Source of the DNA: Streptomyces sp. CB09001
GTDB taxonomy: Bacteria > Actinomycetota > Actinomycetes > Streptomycetales > Streptomycetaceae
DNA: 64,000 nt
Direction: 5' to 3'
NCBI RefSeq assembly: GCF_003369795.1
Contig: NZ_CP026730.1
Coordinates: 5,323,001-5,387,000 of the forward strand
This document shows, piece after piece, positions 17,154-26,558 of the stretch. Both the position numbers and the translations under genes were made by a program. The notes beneath the pieces were generated by a model. That model was not told where the DNA came from. It did not search any database and saw only the letters and a program-made list of their open reading frames with translations. Position 1 is the stretch's first letter. Each line of letters starts with the position of its first letter.

Positions 17154-19622
17154 GTGACCAGTACGGACGTGACGGAAGAAGCAGAAGGCTCGGGACCCGG
17201 CGGCTACGCGGCGGCCCGGCTGCGCCTCCTCACCGAGGGGGCGCGGTCCGGGCCGCCGCGCCGCAGGGCGCTCGCCGAACTGACCGACGGCTGGCTGGCG
17301 GGCCTCTTCGGCGCGGCCACCGAGGGACACACCGGGGTCTCGCTCGTCGCGGTCGGCGGCTACGGGCGCGGCGAGCTGTCCCCGCGCAGCGACCTGGACC
17401 TGCTCCTGCTGCACGACGGCCGGGACGACAAGGCCGTCGCCGCACTCGCCGACCGCCTCTGGTACCCGGTCTGGGACCTCGGCATCGACCTCGACCACTC
17501 CGTACGCACCCCGCAACAGGCCCGGAAGACGGCGGGCGAGGACCTGAAGGTCCACCTCGGACTCCTGGACGCCCGCCACCTGGCCGGAGACCTCGGCCTG
17601 ACCGCCTCCCTGCGCACGGCCGTCCTCGCCGACTGGCGCAACCAGGCCCCCAAGCGCCTGCCCGAACTCCGCGACCTGTGCGCCGAGCGCGCCGAACGCC
17701 AGGGCGAGCTGCAGTTCCTGCTGGAACCCGACCTCAAGGAGGCCCGGGGCGGCCTGCGCGACGCCACCGCGCTGCGTGCCGTCGCCGCCTCCTGGCTCGC
17801 CGACGCCCCGCGCGAGGGACTCGCCGACGCCCGGCGCCGCCTGCTCGACGTACGCGACGCCCTCCACCTGGCGACGGGCCGGGCGACCGACCGCCTGGCG
17901 TTGCAGGAACAGGACCAGGTGGCGGCCGAACTGGGCCTGCTGGACGCCGACGCGCTGCTGCGACAGGTGTACGAGGCGGCCCGCGTCATCTCCTACGCGG
18001 GCGACGTCACCTGGCGCGAGGTGGGCCGCGTGCTCCGCTCGCGTTCCGTACGGCCGCGGCTGCGCGCCATGATGAACGGAAGGAACGGCGGGAAACCGGT
18101 CGCCGAGCGCTCCCCGCTCGCCGAGGGCGTCGTGGAGCAGGACGGCGAGGCGGTGCTCGCCCGCACCGCGCGCCCCGAACGCGACCCCGTACTCCCGCTG
18201 CGCGCCGCGGCCGCCGCCGCGCAGGCCGGACTCCCGCTCTCCCTGCACGCCGTACGGCGCCTGGCAGCCGCCGCGCGCCCCCTGCCCACGCCCTGGCCCG
18301 CCGAGGCGCGTGAGCAGTTGGTGACCCTGCTGGGCTCCGGCCGGCCCACGGTGCAGGTCTGGGAGGCGCTGGAGGCCGAGGGCCTGGTCACCCGGCTGCT
18401 GCCCGACTGGGAGCGGGTCCGCTGCCGCCCGCAGCGCAACGCCGTGCACCTGTGGACCGTCGACCGGCACCTGATCGAGACCGCCGTCCGCGCCGCCGGG
18501 TTCACCCGCCGGGTGCACCGGCCCGACCTGCTGCTGGTCGCCGCGCTGCTGCACGACATCGGCAAGGGCTGGCCCGGCGACCACTCCCTGGCCGGCGAGA
18601 CCATCGCCAGGGACGTCGCCGCGCGCATCGGCTTCGACGGCGCGGACACGGCCGTCCTCGCCACCCTCGTACGCCACCACCTCCTGCTCGTGGAGACCGC
18701 CACCCGGCGCGACCTGGACGACCCGGCCACCGTGCGCGCGGTCGCCGAGGCCGTCGGCACCGAGCACACGCTGGAGCTGCTGCACGCCCTGACCGAGGCG
18801 GACGCGCTGGCCACCGGGCCGGCCGCCTGGTCGTCCTGGCGCGGCTCCCTCGTCGCCGACCTGGTCAAACGGGTCGCCGGAGTGCTGGCCGGGGACCCGC
18901 AGCCCGAGGCCGAGACCGCCGCGCCCACCGCCGAACAGGAGCGGCTCGCGGTCGAGGCCTTCCGCACCGGCGGTCCCGTACTGGCGCTGCGGGCCCAGAC
19001 CGAGCCGCCCGCCGATCCCGCCCCGGCCTCCTCCTCGGCCGACGGCCCCGAGCCCCTCGGTGTGGAACTGCTGATCGCCGTACCCGACCAGGCCGGCGTG
19101 CTCCCCGCGGTGGCCGGGGTCCTGGCCATGCACCGGCTGACCGTCCGCACCGCCGAGCTGCGGTCCGTTCCGCTGCCGGACGGCGTCGAGGGCTCCGTCC
19201 TGCTCCTCGACTGGCGGGTCGCCGCCCAGTACGGCTCCCTGCCCCAGGCCGCCCGGCTCCGTGCCGACCTGGTCAGGGCCCTGGACGGCACCCTGGACAT
19301 CGCCGCACGGCTCGCCGAACGGGACGCCGCCCACCCCCGGCGCCGGGGCGTGGAGCCGCCCCCGCCCCGTGTCACCGTCGCCCCGGCCGCGTCCCGGCTG
19401 GCCACGGTCATCGAGGTCCGCGCCCAGGACGCGCCGGGACTGCTCTTCCGGCTCGGGCGTGCGCTGGAGGCGGCGGGCGTGCGGGTACGGAGCGCGCACG
19501 TGTCGACGCTGGGGGCCAACGCGGTGGACGCGTTCTACGTGACGCGGGGCGGGGGCACGCCGTTGCCCGGGGACGAGGCGGCGTCGGTGGCCCGGGCGCT
19601 GGAGGAGTCGCTGCGGGCGTGA
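17154..19622 (+). CDS. glnD: PII adenylyl/uridylyltransferase GlnD
   Basis: An 822-residue enzyme that modifies and demodifies PII. Domain order is typical: nucleotidyltransferase at about 40-170 with the catalytic GGYGRGELSPRSDLDLLLLH; a PII-uridylyltransferase linker domain; an HD phosphohydrolase domain at about 440-560 with LLHDIGKGWPGDH; and two ACT domains at about 635-710 and 745-822 that sense glutamine. Start is the GTG at 17154 behind GGGAG. In Streptomyces it adenylylates GlnK, so the common label uridylyltransferase may be misleading. It lies 30 bp after glnK. Confidence 0.96.
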   Translation: MTSTDVTEEAEGSGPGGYAAARLRLLTEGARSGPPRRRALAELTDGWLAGLFGAATEGHTGVSLVAVGGYGRGELSPRSDLDLLLLHDGRDDKAVAALADRLWYPVWDLGIDLDHSVRTPQQARKTAGEDLKVHLGLLDARHLAGDLGLTASLRTAVLADWRNQAPKRLPELRDLCAERAERQGELQFLLEPDLKEARGGLRDATALRAVAASWLADAPREGLADARRRLLDVRDALHLATGRATDRLALQEQDQVAAELGLLDADALLRQVYEAARVISYAGDVTWREVGRVLRSRSVRPRLRAMMNGRNGGKPVAERSPLAEGVVEQDGEAVLARTARPERDPVLPLRAAAAAAQAGLPLSLHAVRRLAAAARPLPTPWPAEAREQLVTLLGSGRPTVQVWEALEAEGLVTRLLPDWERVRCRPQRNAVHLWTVDRHLIETAVRAAGFTRRVHRPDLLLVAALLHDIGKGWPGDHSLAGETIARDVAARIGFDGADTAVLATLVRHHLLLVETATRRDLDDPATVRAVAEAVGTEHTLELLHALTEADALATGPAAWSSWRGSLVADLVKRVAGVLAGDPQPEAETAAPTAEQERLAVEAFRTGGPVLALRAQTEPPADPAPASSSADGPEPLGVELLIAVPDQAGVLPAVAGVLAMHRLTVRTAELRSVPLPDGVEGSVLLLDWRVAAQYGSLPQAARLRADLVRALDGTLDIAARLAERDAAHPRRRGVEPPPPRVTVAPAASRLATVIEVRAQDAPGLLFRLGRALEAAGVRVRSAHVSTLGANAVDAFYVTRGGGTPLPGDEAASVARALEESLRA

Positions 19623-19720
19623 CCGTCCGCTCTCTGCGGCGGGCAGGGACACTTTGCCTGCCGGGCCGGATACCCTGGAGGGCGACCCACACCAACGCCG
19701 ACGCGAGGACCTACGCCGCC

Positions 19721-21271
19721 GTGTTCGATACTCTCTCCGACCGCCTGTCAGCCACCTTTAAATCCCTCCGGGGCAAAGGAAGGCTGACCGAGGCGGACAT
19801 CGACGCCACGGCCCGCGAGATCCGCATCGCGCTGCTTGAGGCCGACGTGGCGCTGCCCGTCGTGCGCGCCTTCATCAAGAAGGTCAAGGAGCGCTCCCTC
19901 GGCGCCGAGGTCTCCAAGGCGCTGAACCCCGCCCAACAGGTCCTCAAGATCGTCAATGAGGAGCTGGTCGGCATCCTCGGCGGCGAGACCCGCCGCCTGC
20001 GCTTCGCCAAGCAGCCGCCGACCGTGATCATGCTGGCCGGTCTCCAGGGTGCCGGTAAGACCACCCTCGCGGGCAAGCTCGGCCACTGGCTCAAGGAGCA
20101 GGGCCACTCCCCGCTGCTCGTGGCCTGCGACCTCCAGCGCCCCAACGCCGTCAACCAGCTGAGCGTCGTCGCCGAGCGCGCCGGTGTCGCGGTCTACGCC
20201 CCCGAGCCGGGCAACGGCGTCGGCGACCCGGTCAAGGTCGCCAAGGACTCCATCGAGTTCGCCAAGGCCAAGGTCCACGACCTGGTCATCGTCGACACCG
20301 CCGGCCGCCTGGGCATCGACCAGGAGCTGATGCGGCAGGCCGCGGACATCCGCGACGCCGTCAGCCCCGACGAGATCCTTTTCGTCGTCGACGCGATGAT
20401 CGGTCAGGACGCGGTCAACACCGCCGAGGCATTCCGCGACGGCGTCGGCTTCGACGGCGTGGTGCTGTCCAAGCTGGACGGAGACGCGCGCGGTGGTGCG
20501 GCCCTGTCGATCGCCTCGGTGACCGGCAAGCCGATCATGTTCGCCTCGAACGGCGAGAAGCTCGACGACTTCGACGCCTTCCACCCGGACCGGATGGCCT
20601 CCCGCATCCTCGACATGGGTGACCTGCTCACCCTGATCGAGCAGGCGGAGAAGACGTTCAGCCAGGAAGAGGCCGAGAAGATGGCCTCCAAGCTGGCGTC
20701 CAAGAAGGGTCAGGACTTCACCCTGGACGACTTCCTGGCCCAGATGGAGCAGGTCCGGAAGATGGGCAGCATCAGCAAGCTGCTCGGCATGCTGCCCGGC
20801 ATGGGCCAGATGAAGGACCAGATCAACAACCTCGACGAGCGCGACGTCGACCGCACGGCCGCCATCATCAAGTCGATGACCCCGGGCGAGCGCCAGGAGC
20901 CGACGATCATCAACGGCTCGCGCCGCGCCCGTATCGCCAAGGGTTCCGGTGTCGAGGTCAGCGCCGTGAAGAACCTGGTCGAGCGGTTCTTCGAGGCCCG
21001 CAAGATGATGTCCCGCATGGCCCAGGGCGGCGGCATGCCCGGGATGCCGGGGATGCCCGGCATGGGTGGCGGCCCCGGCCGGCAGAAGAAGCAGCAGAAG
21101 AAGGCCAAGGGCAAGCAGCGCTCGGGCAACCCGATGAAGCGCAAGCAGCAGGAGCAGGAGGAGGCCGCCCGCCGGGCCGCCGCCGCGCAGAGCGGGGGCG
21201 CGCTGGGGCTGCCGCAGCAGGGCGGGCAGGACTTCGAGCTGCCGGACGAGTTCAAGAAGTTCATGGGCTGA
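19721..21271 (+). CDS. ffh: Signal recognition particle protein Ffh
   Basis: A 516-residue SRP GTPase that binds signal sequences of nascent membrane proteins with 4.5S RNA. The N domain begins VFDTLSDRLSATFKSLRG; the G domain has GLQGAGKTTLAGK at about 107, DLQRPNAVNQL, DTAGRLGIDQ, SKLDGDARGG; the M domain from about 325 has the RNA-binding SRRARIAKGSG and a methionine-rich end (GGGMPGMPGMPGM). The true start is the GTG at 19721; the frame is open far upstream only because it runs antisense-like through glnD. It is the partner of FtsY encoded at 11.1 kb. The 4.5S RNA gene is not in the window. Confidence 0.97.
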   Translation: MFDTLSDRLSATFKSLRGKGRLTEADIDATAREIRIALLEADVALPVVRAFIKKVKERSLGAEVSKALNPAQQVLKIVNEELVGILGGETRRLRFAKQPPTVIMLAGLQGAGKTTLAGKLGHWLKEQGHSPLLVACDLQRPNAVNQLSVVAERAGVAVYAPEPGNGVGDPVKVAKDSIEFAKAKVHDLVIVDTAGRLGIDQELMRQAADIRDAVSPDEILFVVDAMIGQDAVNTAEAFRDGVGFDGVVLSKLDGDARGGAALSIASVTGKPIMFASNGEKLDDFDAFHPDRMASRILDMGDLLTLIEQAEKTFSQEEAEKMASKLASKKGQDFTLDDFLAQMEQVRKMGSISKLLGMLPGMGQMKDQINNLDERDVDRTAAIIKSMTPGERQEPTIINGSRRARIAKGSGVEVSAVKNLVERFFEARKMMSRMAQGGGMPGMPGMPGMGGGPGRQKKQQKKAKGKQRSGNPMKRKQQEQEEAARRAAAAQSGGALGLPQQGGQDFELPDEFKKFMG

Positions 21272-21296
21272 CCGCCCGTCCGGGCGTAGCGCGTCA

Positions 21297-21329
21297 CCGG
21301 GGCGCCTCCTGTCGCAGGGGGCGCCCCGG
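21297..21329 (+). terminator. Terminator after ffh
   Basis: A perfect 10-bp outer stem (21297-21306 with 21320-21329) with an inner CCT/AGG pair, 26 bases after the ffh stop. Confidence 0.85.
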
Positions 21330-21378
21330 CGTCGTACACCCGCATGCCCGCGCGGCTTTCCTGTCGTAGCGTCCGGAT

Positions 21379-23325
21379 ATGACCAATCCGTCCCCGCCGC
21401 GCAAGGCACCGGAGCCGCCCTGGCGGACCGAGGGCACGCCCGACGAGCCGCCCAAACCGCCGCCCGGTGGCCGGAGGATGCGCGGCGGCTGGTGGAATTT
21501 GATCCTGGCCGCGCTGATCGTCTACCTCATCGCCAACCTCGTGCTCTCCTTCTTCAACGAGGGTGACGAGCCGACCATCTCCTACACCGAGTTCAGCAAG
21601 CAGGTCGACGAGGGCAACGTCAGCAAGATCTACGCCAAGGGCGACGCGATCCAGGGCCAGCTGAGGAAGGCCCGGGACAATCCCGAGGGCGACGGGACGT
21701 ACACCAAGTTCACGACCGAGCGGCCGACCTTCGCGGACGACCAGCTCTGGGCCGACCTGACGAAGAACAAGGTCACCGTTACCGCCGAGCCCGTCGTGCA
21801 GCACCGCAGCTTCCTGGTCAACCTGCTGATCGCGCTGGCTCCGATGCTGCTCCTGGTGGTGTTGTGGATCTTCATCGCGCGGCGCATGAGGGGTGCCCTG
21901 GGCGGCGGGGCGGGCGGGATGCTGGGCCGCAAGGCGCCGCCCAAGCCGGTCGAGCTGGAGGCCGGGAAGCCGCGCACCACCTTCGCCGACGTCGCCGGCA
22001 TCGACGAGGTGGAGGGCGAGCTGAGCGACGTCGTCGACTTCCTGAAGAACCCGGACGCCTATCGCCGCATGGGTGCCAAGATGCCCCGCGGCGTGCTGCT
22101 GACCGGCCCGCCCGGTACGGGAAAGACGCTCCTCGCGCGCGCGGTGGCCGGCGAGGCGGGCGTGCCGTTCTTCTCCGCGTCGGCGTCCGAGTTCATCGAG
22201 ATGATCGTGGGCGTGGGCGCCTCCCGCGTGCGGGAGCTGTTCGCGGAGGCGCGCAAGGTGGCGCCGTCGATCATCTTCATCGACGAGATCGACACCATCG
22301 GCCGGGCCCGCGGCGGCGGCTCCGGCATGGGCGGCCACGACGAGCGCGAGCAGACCCTGAACCAGATCCTCACCGAGATGGACGGCTTCTCCGGCTCCGA
22401 GGGCGTGATCGTCATCGCCGCCACCAACCGCGCGGACATCCTGGACGCGGCCCTGACCCGCCCCGGCCGCTTCGACCGGGTGGTCAGCGTCTCGCCGCCG
22501 GACCGGAGTGGCCGGAAGGCGATCCTGGAGATCCACACCCGCGAGATTCCGCTCGCCCCGGACGTCGACCTCGCCCAGGTCGCCCGTACGACGCCGGGCA
22601 TGACCGGCGCCGAGCTCGCCAACCTCGCCAACGAGGCGGCGCTGCTCGCGGTGAAGCGGAAGCAGGAGCGGGTGACGCAGGCCAACCTCTCCGAGGCGCT
22701 GGAGAAGGTCCAGCTGGGGGCCGAACGCCCGCTGGTGATGCCCGAGGAGGAGCGCCGGCGCACCGCCTACCACGAAAGCGGGCACGCCCTGCTGGGCATG
22801 CTGCGGCCGGGCGCCGACCCCGTCCGCAAGATCACCATCGTGCCGCGCGGGAGGGCGCTCGGGGTGACGCTGTCGACGCCGGACGCGGACAAGTACGCGT
22901 ACACGGAGGAGTACCTGCGCGGGCGGATCATCGGCGCGCTCGGCGGCATGGCGGCCGAGCACGTCGTGTACGGGGTGATCACGACCGGTTCGGAGAGCGA
23001 CCTCGAGCAGGTCACCAACATCGCCCGCGGCATGGTGGCGCGCTGGGGCATGAGCGAGCGGGTCGGACGGCTCTCCGCCCTCCCCGGCGACGCCCAGCAG
23101 GCCTACGGCCTCGCCGCCGCACCCCAGACGCTCGACGCGATCGACGGTGAGATGCGGCGGGTCGTGGACTCCTGCTACGAGGAGGCCGTGCGCAAGCTGC
23201 GCGACCACCGGGGACAGTTGGACGCGCTCGCCGAGTCGCTGCTGGCGAGCGAGACGCTGGACGAGGCGGAGGCGTACCGCATCGCCGGGATCACCCGGCT
23301 GACGAAGGACGACCCGGAGGCGTGA
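21379..23325 (+). CDS. ftsH: ATP-dependent membrane zinc metalloprotease FtsH
   Basis: A 648-residue AAA protease. Two membrane helices (about 38-58 and 145-168) flank an extracytoplasmic domain; the AAA module has Walker A GPPGTGKT at about 243, Walker B IIFIDEID, the pore loop near ASEFIEMIVGVGASR and the SRH arginine finger in TRPGRFDR. The protease zinc site is HESGH at residue 465, with the third ligand Asp in SESDLEQ. It lacks the long hydrophilic C-terminal tail of many FtsH proteins. Streptomyces carry more than one FtsH; this is the copy next to ffh, so I treat it as a paralogue. The partner substrates are unknown. Confidence 0.94.
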   Translation: MTNPSPPRKAPEPPWRTEGTPDEPPKPPPGGRRMRGGWWNLILAALIVYLIANLVLSFFNEGDEPTISYTEFSKQVDEGNVSKIYAKGDAIQGQLRKARDNPEGDGTYTKFTTERPTFADDQLWADLTKNKVTVTAEPVVQHRSFLVNLLIALAPMLLLVVLWIFIARRMRGALGGGAGGMLGRKAPPKPVELEAGKPRTTFADVAGIDEVEGELSDVVDFLKNPDAYRRMGAKMPRGVLLTGPPGTGKTLLARAVAGEAGVPFFSASASEFIEMIVGVGASRVRELFAEARKVAPSIIFIDEIDTIGRARGGGSGMGGHDEREQTLNQILTEMDGFSGSEGVIVIAATNRADILDAALTRPGRFDRVVSVSPPDRSGRKAILEIHTREIPLAPDVDLAQVARTTPGMTGAELANLANEAALLAVKRKQERVTQANLSEALEKVQLGAERPLVMPEEERRRTAYHESGHALLGMLRPGADPVRKITIVPRGRALGVTLSTPDADKYAYTEEYLRGRIIGALGGMAAEHVVYGVITTGSESDLEQVTNIARGMVARWGMSERVGRLSALPGDAQQAYGLAAAPQTLDAIDGEMRRVVDSCYEEAVRKLRDHRGQLDALAESLLASETLDEAEAYRIAGITRLTKDDPEA

Positions 23326-23379
23326 GCGCCCTTCGCCGGCCGTTTGCTTCGGCCTGCTTCATCGGCCTGCTTCTTCTGC

Positions 23380-23997
23380 CTACTTCTGCGGGAACTTCCA
23401 GACGTAGGGCTCGCCGTCCTCCTCGGACCAGTGGACCTCGACGCTCGTGGCGCCCGCGGGGATCACGTAGGTCTCGCAGAAGACGTGACTCTCGCCCTGC
23501 TTCCAGCTCTCGACGTCGTACGGGTCCTCGCAGCCCGGCGCGTCCTCGGAGGCGCCGATGAGGACGCCGCCGCGCTGCCGGTCCGCGAAGACCGTGGCGC
23601 CGTCGTGCACGTCGGAGCCCTCGGTCAGGGCGGGACCGCCCTTGTGCGTGTACTTGATGTGCGCGGTGGCCAGCACCCTGCCCTTGGCGTCCGCGGCGTC
23701 CGCGACCGCCTTCGCGGCCTCCGCCTCGGTGCCCACCTCGACCTTCTGCGCCACGACGTCGTACGTGACCTCGCCGGGGTCCTCCGCGACCTTCCCGCTC
23801 GCGCTCTCGCCCGGCGCCATGTCGCCGCCCGAGGCGGGCTGTGAGGGCGACGGCGAGGCCTCGGTGGTCGCCTCGGTGGTCGCGCCGCCCTTCGCGTCGG
23901 CGCCGGTGTCGTCGTCCCCGCCCCCGCACGCGGTGAGGGCCAGGGCGAGGACGGCGACGGGCGCGGCGAGGCGCAGTGCGGTCTTGCGGTGCGGCAC
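23380..23997 (-). CDS. Putative lipoprotein of unknown function
   Basis: A 205-residue secreted lipoprotein. Residues 1-24 are a signal peptide ending in the lipobox LTAC, with the cysteine followed by GGGDDD. An Ala/Thr/Ser/Pro-rich spacer leads to a globular domain from about 75 with two cysteines (PGCEDP and HVFCET) that could form a disulfide, and a C-terminal strand VEVHWSEEDGEPYVWKF. I do not recognise the family. The start is GTG. It is convergent with ftsH and immediately downstream of its stop lies a short imperfect repeat of CGGCCTGCTTC-like units. Confidence 0.75.
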   Translation of the reverse strand: MPHRKTALRLAAPVAVLALALTACGGGDDDTGADAKGGATTEATTEASPSPSQPASGGDMAPGESASGKVAEDPGEVTYDVVAQKVEVGTEAEAAKAVADAADAKGRVLATAHIKYTHKGGPALTEGSDVHDGATVFADRQRGGVLIGASEDAPGCEDPYDVESWKQGESHVFCETYVIPAGATSVEVHWSEEDGEPYVWKFPQK

Positions 23998-24147
23998 TAC
24001 AGGCTCCTGTATGCAGATGTGTCCGTTCCCCCGAACGGTGGATCAGCGTAGAGGTCCATGATCCACCGGGGGGAACGGCCGGAGCCCCCGGCCGCCTTCT
24101 TCACACCATTCACACCTGCATCGGAAGAAGCCGGTCTGATCCAGTCG

Positions 24148-25035
24148 TCAGGTGACCCGGGCGATCAGATAACGGAACACGTTTGGCATCCACACGGTCC
24201 CGTCGGACCGCTGGTGCGGATGCAGGGCCTCCGTCAGTTCCTTGTCGACCTGCTCCCGGTCGGTCGCCGCGACGGCCGCGTCGAACAGCCCGGTCGACAG
24301 CAGCCCTCGCACCGCGCTGCCCATGCCGGCGTAGCCGAACGGGCACGCCACGCGCCCCGAGCCGTCCGGCCTGAGCCCGGCCCGCTGGGCGACCTCCTCC
24401 AGGTCGTCGCGCAGGGCGGGGCGCCAGCCGCCCGGGCCGCGCATCGGGTCGGTGAGCTTGGCGGCCACCCGCAGCACCGACGTCGTGGCGCACCGTTCGG
24501 GCGGCCCCCAGCCGGCCAGCACCACGGCCGCCCCGCGTGCGGCGAGCGGCGTCGCCCGGGCGAGCAGGTCGCCGATTCCCTCCGTGTCGCCCTGGTGGCA
24601 ACCGGTGGGTTCGAAGGCGGTCACCAGGGTGAACGCCGGTGCCGTCGGGTCCGCCGCGTCCCCGGGCGGGCCCTCGACGATCCGTGGCGTGTCGGCACGC
24701 GTGCGCGTGCTCTCCGCGCCGCCCGTCCCGGGTTCCTCGGACGTCCCGGGCAGCAGGCGCCGACGGGCCAGGTCCAGGAGTTCCGGAGAGCGGGAGTCGA
24801 CTCCGGTCACCGCCGCACCGCGCGAGGCGGCCATCAGCAGCGCGAGTCCGGAACCGCAGCCCAGGCCCAGCATCCGGGTGTCGCCGCCCACGTCCAGCCG
24901 CTCGTAGACGGCCTCGTAGAGCGGTACGAGCATCCGCTCCTGTATCTCGGACCAGTCACGCGCGCGTGCACGCAGGTCCACGTGAGGCGTCGCCTCCGCG
25001 TGAGACGAGTGCTGCCGCACGAGCGTAGGTGTCAT
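24148..25035 (-). CDS. SAM-dependent methyltransferase-like protein
   Basis: A 295-residue protein with a class I methyltransferase fold. Motif I is LGLGCGSGLALLMAASRG at about residue 60, followed by the acidic end of strand 2, VTGVDSRSPELLDLARRR. A variable proline/threonine-rich loop interrupts the region around residue 100. The region GWGPPERCATTSVL replaces the usual motif IV/V area. I recognise it as a conserved Streptomyces protein found between ftsH and rpsP; the substrate is unknown. ATG at 25035 (MTPTLV) is preferred over an ATG five codons upstream by conservation. Confidence 0.8.
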   Translation of the reverse strand: MTPTLVRQHSSHAEATPHVDLRARARDWSEIQERMLVPLYEAVYERLDVGGDTRMLGLGCGSGLALLMAASRGAAVTGVDSRSPELLDLARRRLLPGTSEEPGTGGAESTRTRADTPRIVEGPPGDAADPTAPAFTLVTAFEPTGCHQGDTEGIGDLLARATPLAARGAAVVLAGWGPPERCATTSVLRVAAKLTDPMRGPGGWRPALRDDLEEVAQRAGLRPDGSGRVACPFGYAGMGSAVRGLLSTGLFDAAVAATDREQVDKELTEALHPHQRSDGTVWMPNVFRYLIARVT

Positions 25036-25706
25036 AGGAAAGTGCCCCAATCGCCGAGTGTTGCCGCCTTGCCCGATTCAGTGGCCCCCGTGCAGTGCGC
25101 TCGCACTCCCCCCGTATGCCAGGTAACTCCGGGCTCGCCGTGGCGTCCAGTGGTGGCGGGGCCCGGTTTGCCCGATCCCCGGTGCCCTGGCGAGATTTCA
25201 CTTCCCGGCAACACGGGCCTGGCCGCGTGGTACCCGGGACGTCCCCGTCCCGCGCCCCGGCCCGGATGGCCGGATCGTGTCGCCGGACGATGACCGTGGG
25301 TGGCCGCCGCGTCGACGGCACGGTTCTGGCCAAGGTCGGCCGGGCCGGCGGTCACCGTGCGGCGCCCGGACGCGCCGGGAGGCGGGGCGGTGCCGCACGC
25401 CGGTGGCGCACCCGGTAACGTCGCGTCCGTCGACGCGTCCACTCGGACGGCGCCCCTCCGGGGCGACAGCGGCCGAAACGCCCCTTGCGCACGCGCGGGC
25501 CCCTCGCACTCCGGCGCGTGGACGGCGGTTACGCGCCGGTGCGTACGTTGGACTACGCACCAGCTTGGTACGAGCTGTGAGGCTTCTCCGCAGATCAGCG
25601 CACCCGCCCTCGTCGGGACGCATCAGCGGCAACTGACTGGTACGTGCAAATTATTTGGGATGCCCCGGAATAGGAACACAGCGGCACCCCGGCTCGTTGT
25701 CATTAC
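25036..25706. other. 671-bp divergent gap with no supported gene
   Basis: Both strands are open for stretches, but the frames have no family resemblance, uneven codon use and no ribosome-binding sites, so I call none. The last 150 bases, before the SprT-like gene, become AT-richer (for example TGCAAATTATTTGG at about 25645-25658) and probably hold its promoter. The left part is G/C-rich with many short inverted repeats. A small RNA is possible but I cannot support one. Confidence 0.5.
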
Positions 25707-26303
25707 GTGAGCACGACACCACCTGTTCTCGCCGCAGAGCTGGCGCAGGCGTGGGCCGACATTCAGCGGCACCACACCGAGCTGCCCGATCTTGCCGCGC
25801 CCGAGTCCCTGATCGGAGAGTCGTCGTCCGCCTGCGGGCACGAGCTCTCCTTCGAGCGACTGCTTCATGAGGCAGTCCACGGCATCGCAGCCGCGCGCGG
25901 AGTACGCGACACCTCCCGCGCGGGGCGTTACCACAACCGTCGATTCCTGGCGATCGCCGAGGAGCTGGGCCTTGACCATCCCGAGGAGCCGCATCCCAGC
26001 AGCGGCTTCTCGCTGGTCACGCTCACCCCCGAGGCGAAGCGCCGGTACCGTCCGACGATCGAACGCCTCCAGCGCGCGCTGAAGGCCCACACCGTCGCCA
26101 CCGCGACCGACACGGCCCGCAGCTTCCGCGGTCCGGCCGCCCGGCACGGCTCCTCCGGGGGAGGGGTGCGCGTGAAGGCGGTCTGCGACTGCGGGCGCAA
26201 CGTCCGCGTCGTCCCGTCGGTGCTGGCCCAGGCGCCGATCATGTGCGGCGGCTGCGGCAAGCCGTTCCGGATCCCGGAGGTGGTCGGCGCGGGAATGAGC
26301 TGA
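25707..26303 (+). CDS. SprT-like zinc metalloprotein with C-terminal zinc ribbon
   Basis: A 198-residue protein conserved just upstream of rpsP in Streptomyces. Residues 54-58 are HEAVH, a perfect HExxH zinc-protease motif in LLHEAVHGIAAARG, with a possible third ligand His76 in GRYHNRRF. The C-terminus has a four-cysteine ribbon: Cys160 and Cys162 (CDCG) and Cys180 and Cys183 (CGGCG). This helicase/DNA-linked SprT arrangement of protease core plus ribbon resembles Spartan-like proteases that process DNA-protein crosslinks, but the sequence is distant and activity is inference. The GTG start has only a weak ribosome-binding site. Confidence 0.7.
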   Translation: MSTTPPVLAAELAQAWADIQRHHTELPDLAAPESLIGESSSACGHELSFERLLHEAVHGIAAARGVRDTSRAGRYHNRRFLAIAEELGLDHPEEPHPSSGFSLVTLTPEAKRRYRPTIERLQRALKAHTVATATDTARSFRGPAARHGSSGGGVRVKAVCDCGRNVRVVPSVLAQAPIMCGGCGKPFRIPEVVGAGMS

Positions 26304-26332
26304 GGGTCCGGCTGCTCGTGGCAGCCGGACCC
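26304..26332 (+). terminator. Terminator after the SprT-like gene
   Basis: A perfect 12-bp stem (26304-26315 with 26321-26332) with a five-base loop, starting at the base after the stop codon. Confidence 0.88.
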
Positions 26333-26417
26333 GGGCCGGGTGCCGTCGTCCGGAGGCGAGTGGTCCGCCCCCGGGCGGCCCCGGAGCCCGCCGTCCGACG
26401 GGCCTGCCCGCGTGTGG

Positions 26418-26423
26418 CACAAT
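26418..26423 (+). promoter_or_regulatory. Possible -10 box of the rpsP operon
   Basis: CACAAT in an otherwise G/C-rich gap, 135 bases before rpsP. A -35 box is not clear. The long leader could hold regulatory structure. Confidence 0.3.
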
Positions 26424-26558
26424 GGCTAGCTGTACTCGACAGTCGCACAGGACCCCTCTCTCCTCCGGCTGACGCGTCCATCGGGCACTCGGGTACCGCA
26501 ACCCCACGCGGCTCTCTCGCCGTGCCCACCCACGTCAAATCCAGGAGAACCCACTCCC

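Noticed and set aside
16572..19652. A 1026-codon minus-strand frame across amtB, glnK and glnD
   Set aside because: Crosses three well supported genes on the other strand, rich in Gly/Gln/Val, a shadow of Asp/Leu/Ala codons.
23326..23379. Imperfect repeats of CGGCCTGCTTC after ftsH
   Set aside because: Only three degenerate units in a short convergent gap; too little to call a functional repeat.
25198..25640. Several overlapping open frames in the 671-bp gap
   Set aside because: No ribosome-binding site, no conserved motif and Arg/Pro-rich shadows on both strands; left as non-coding.
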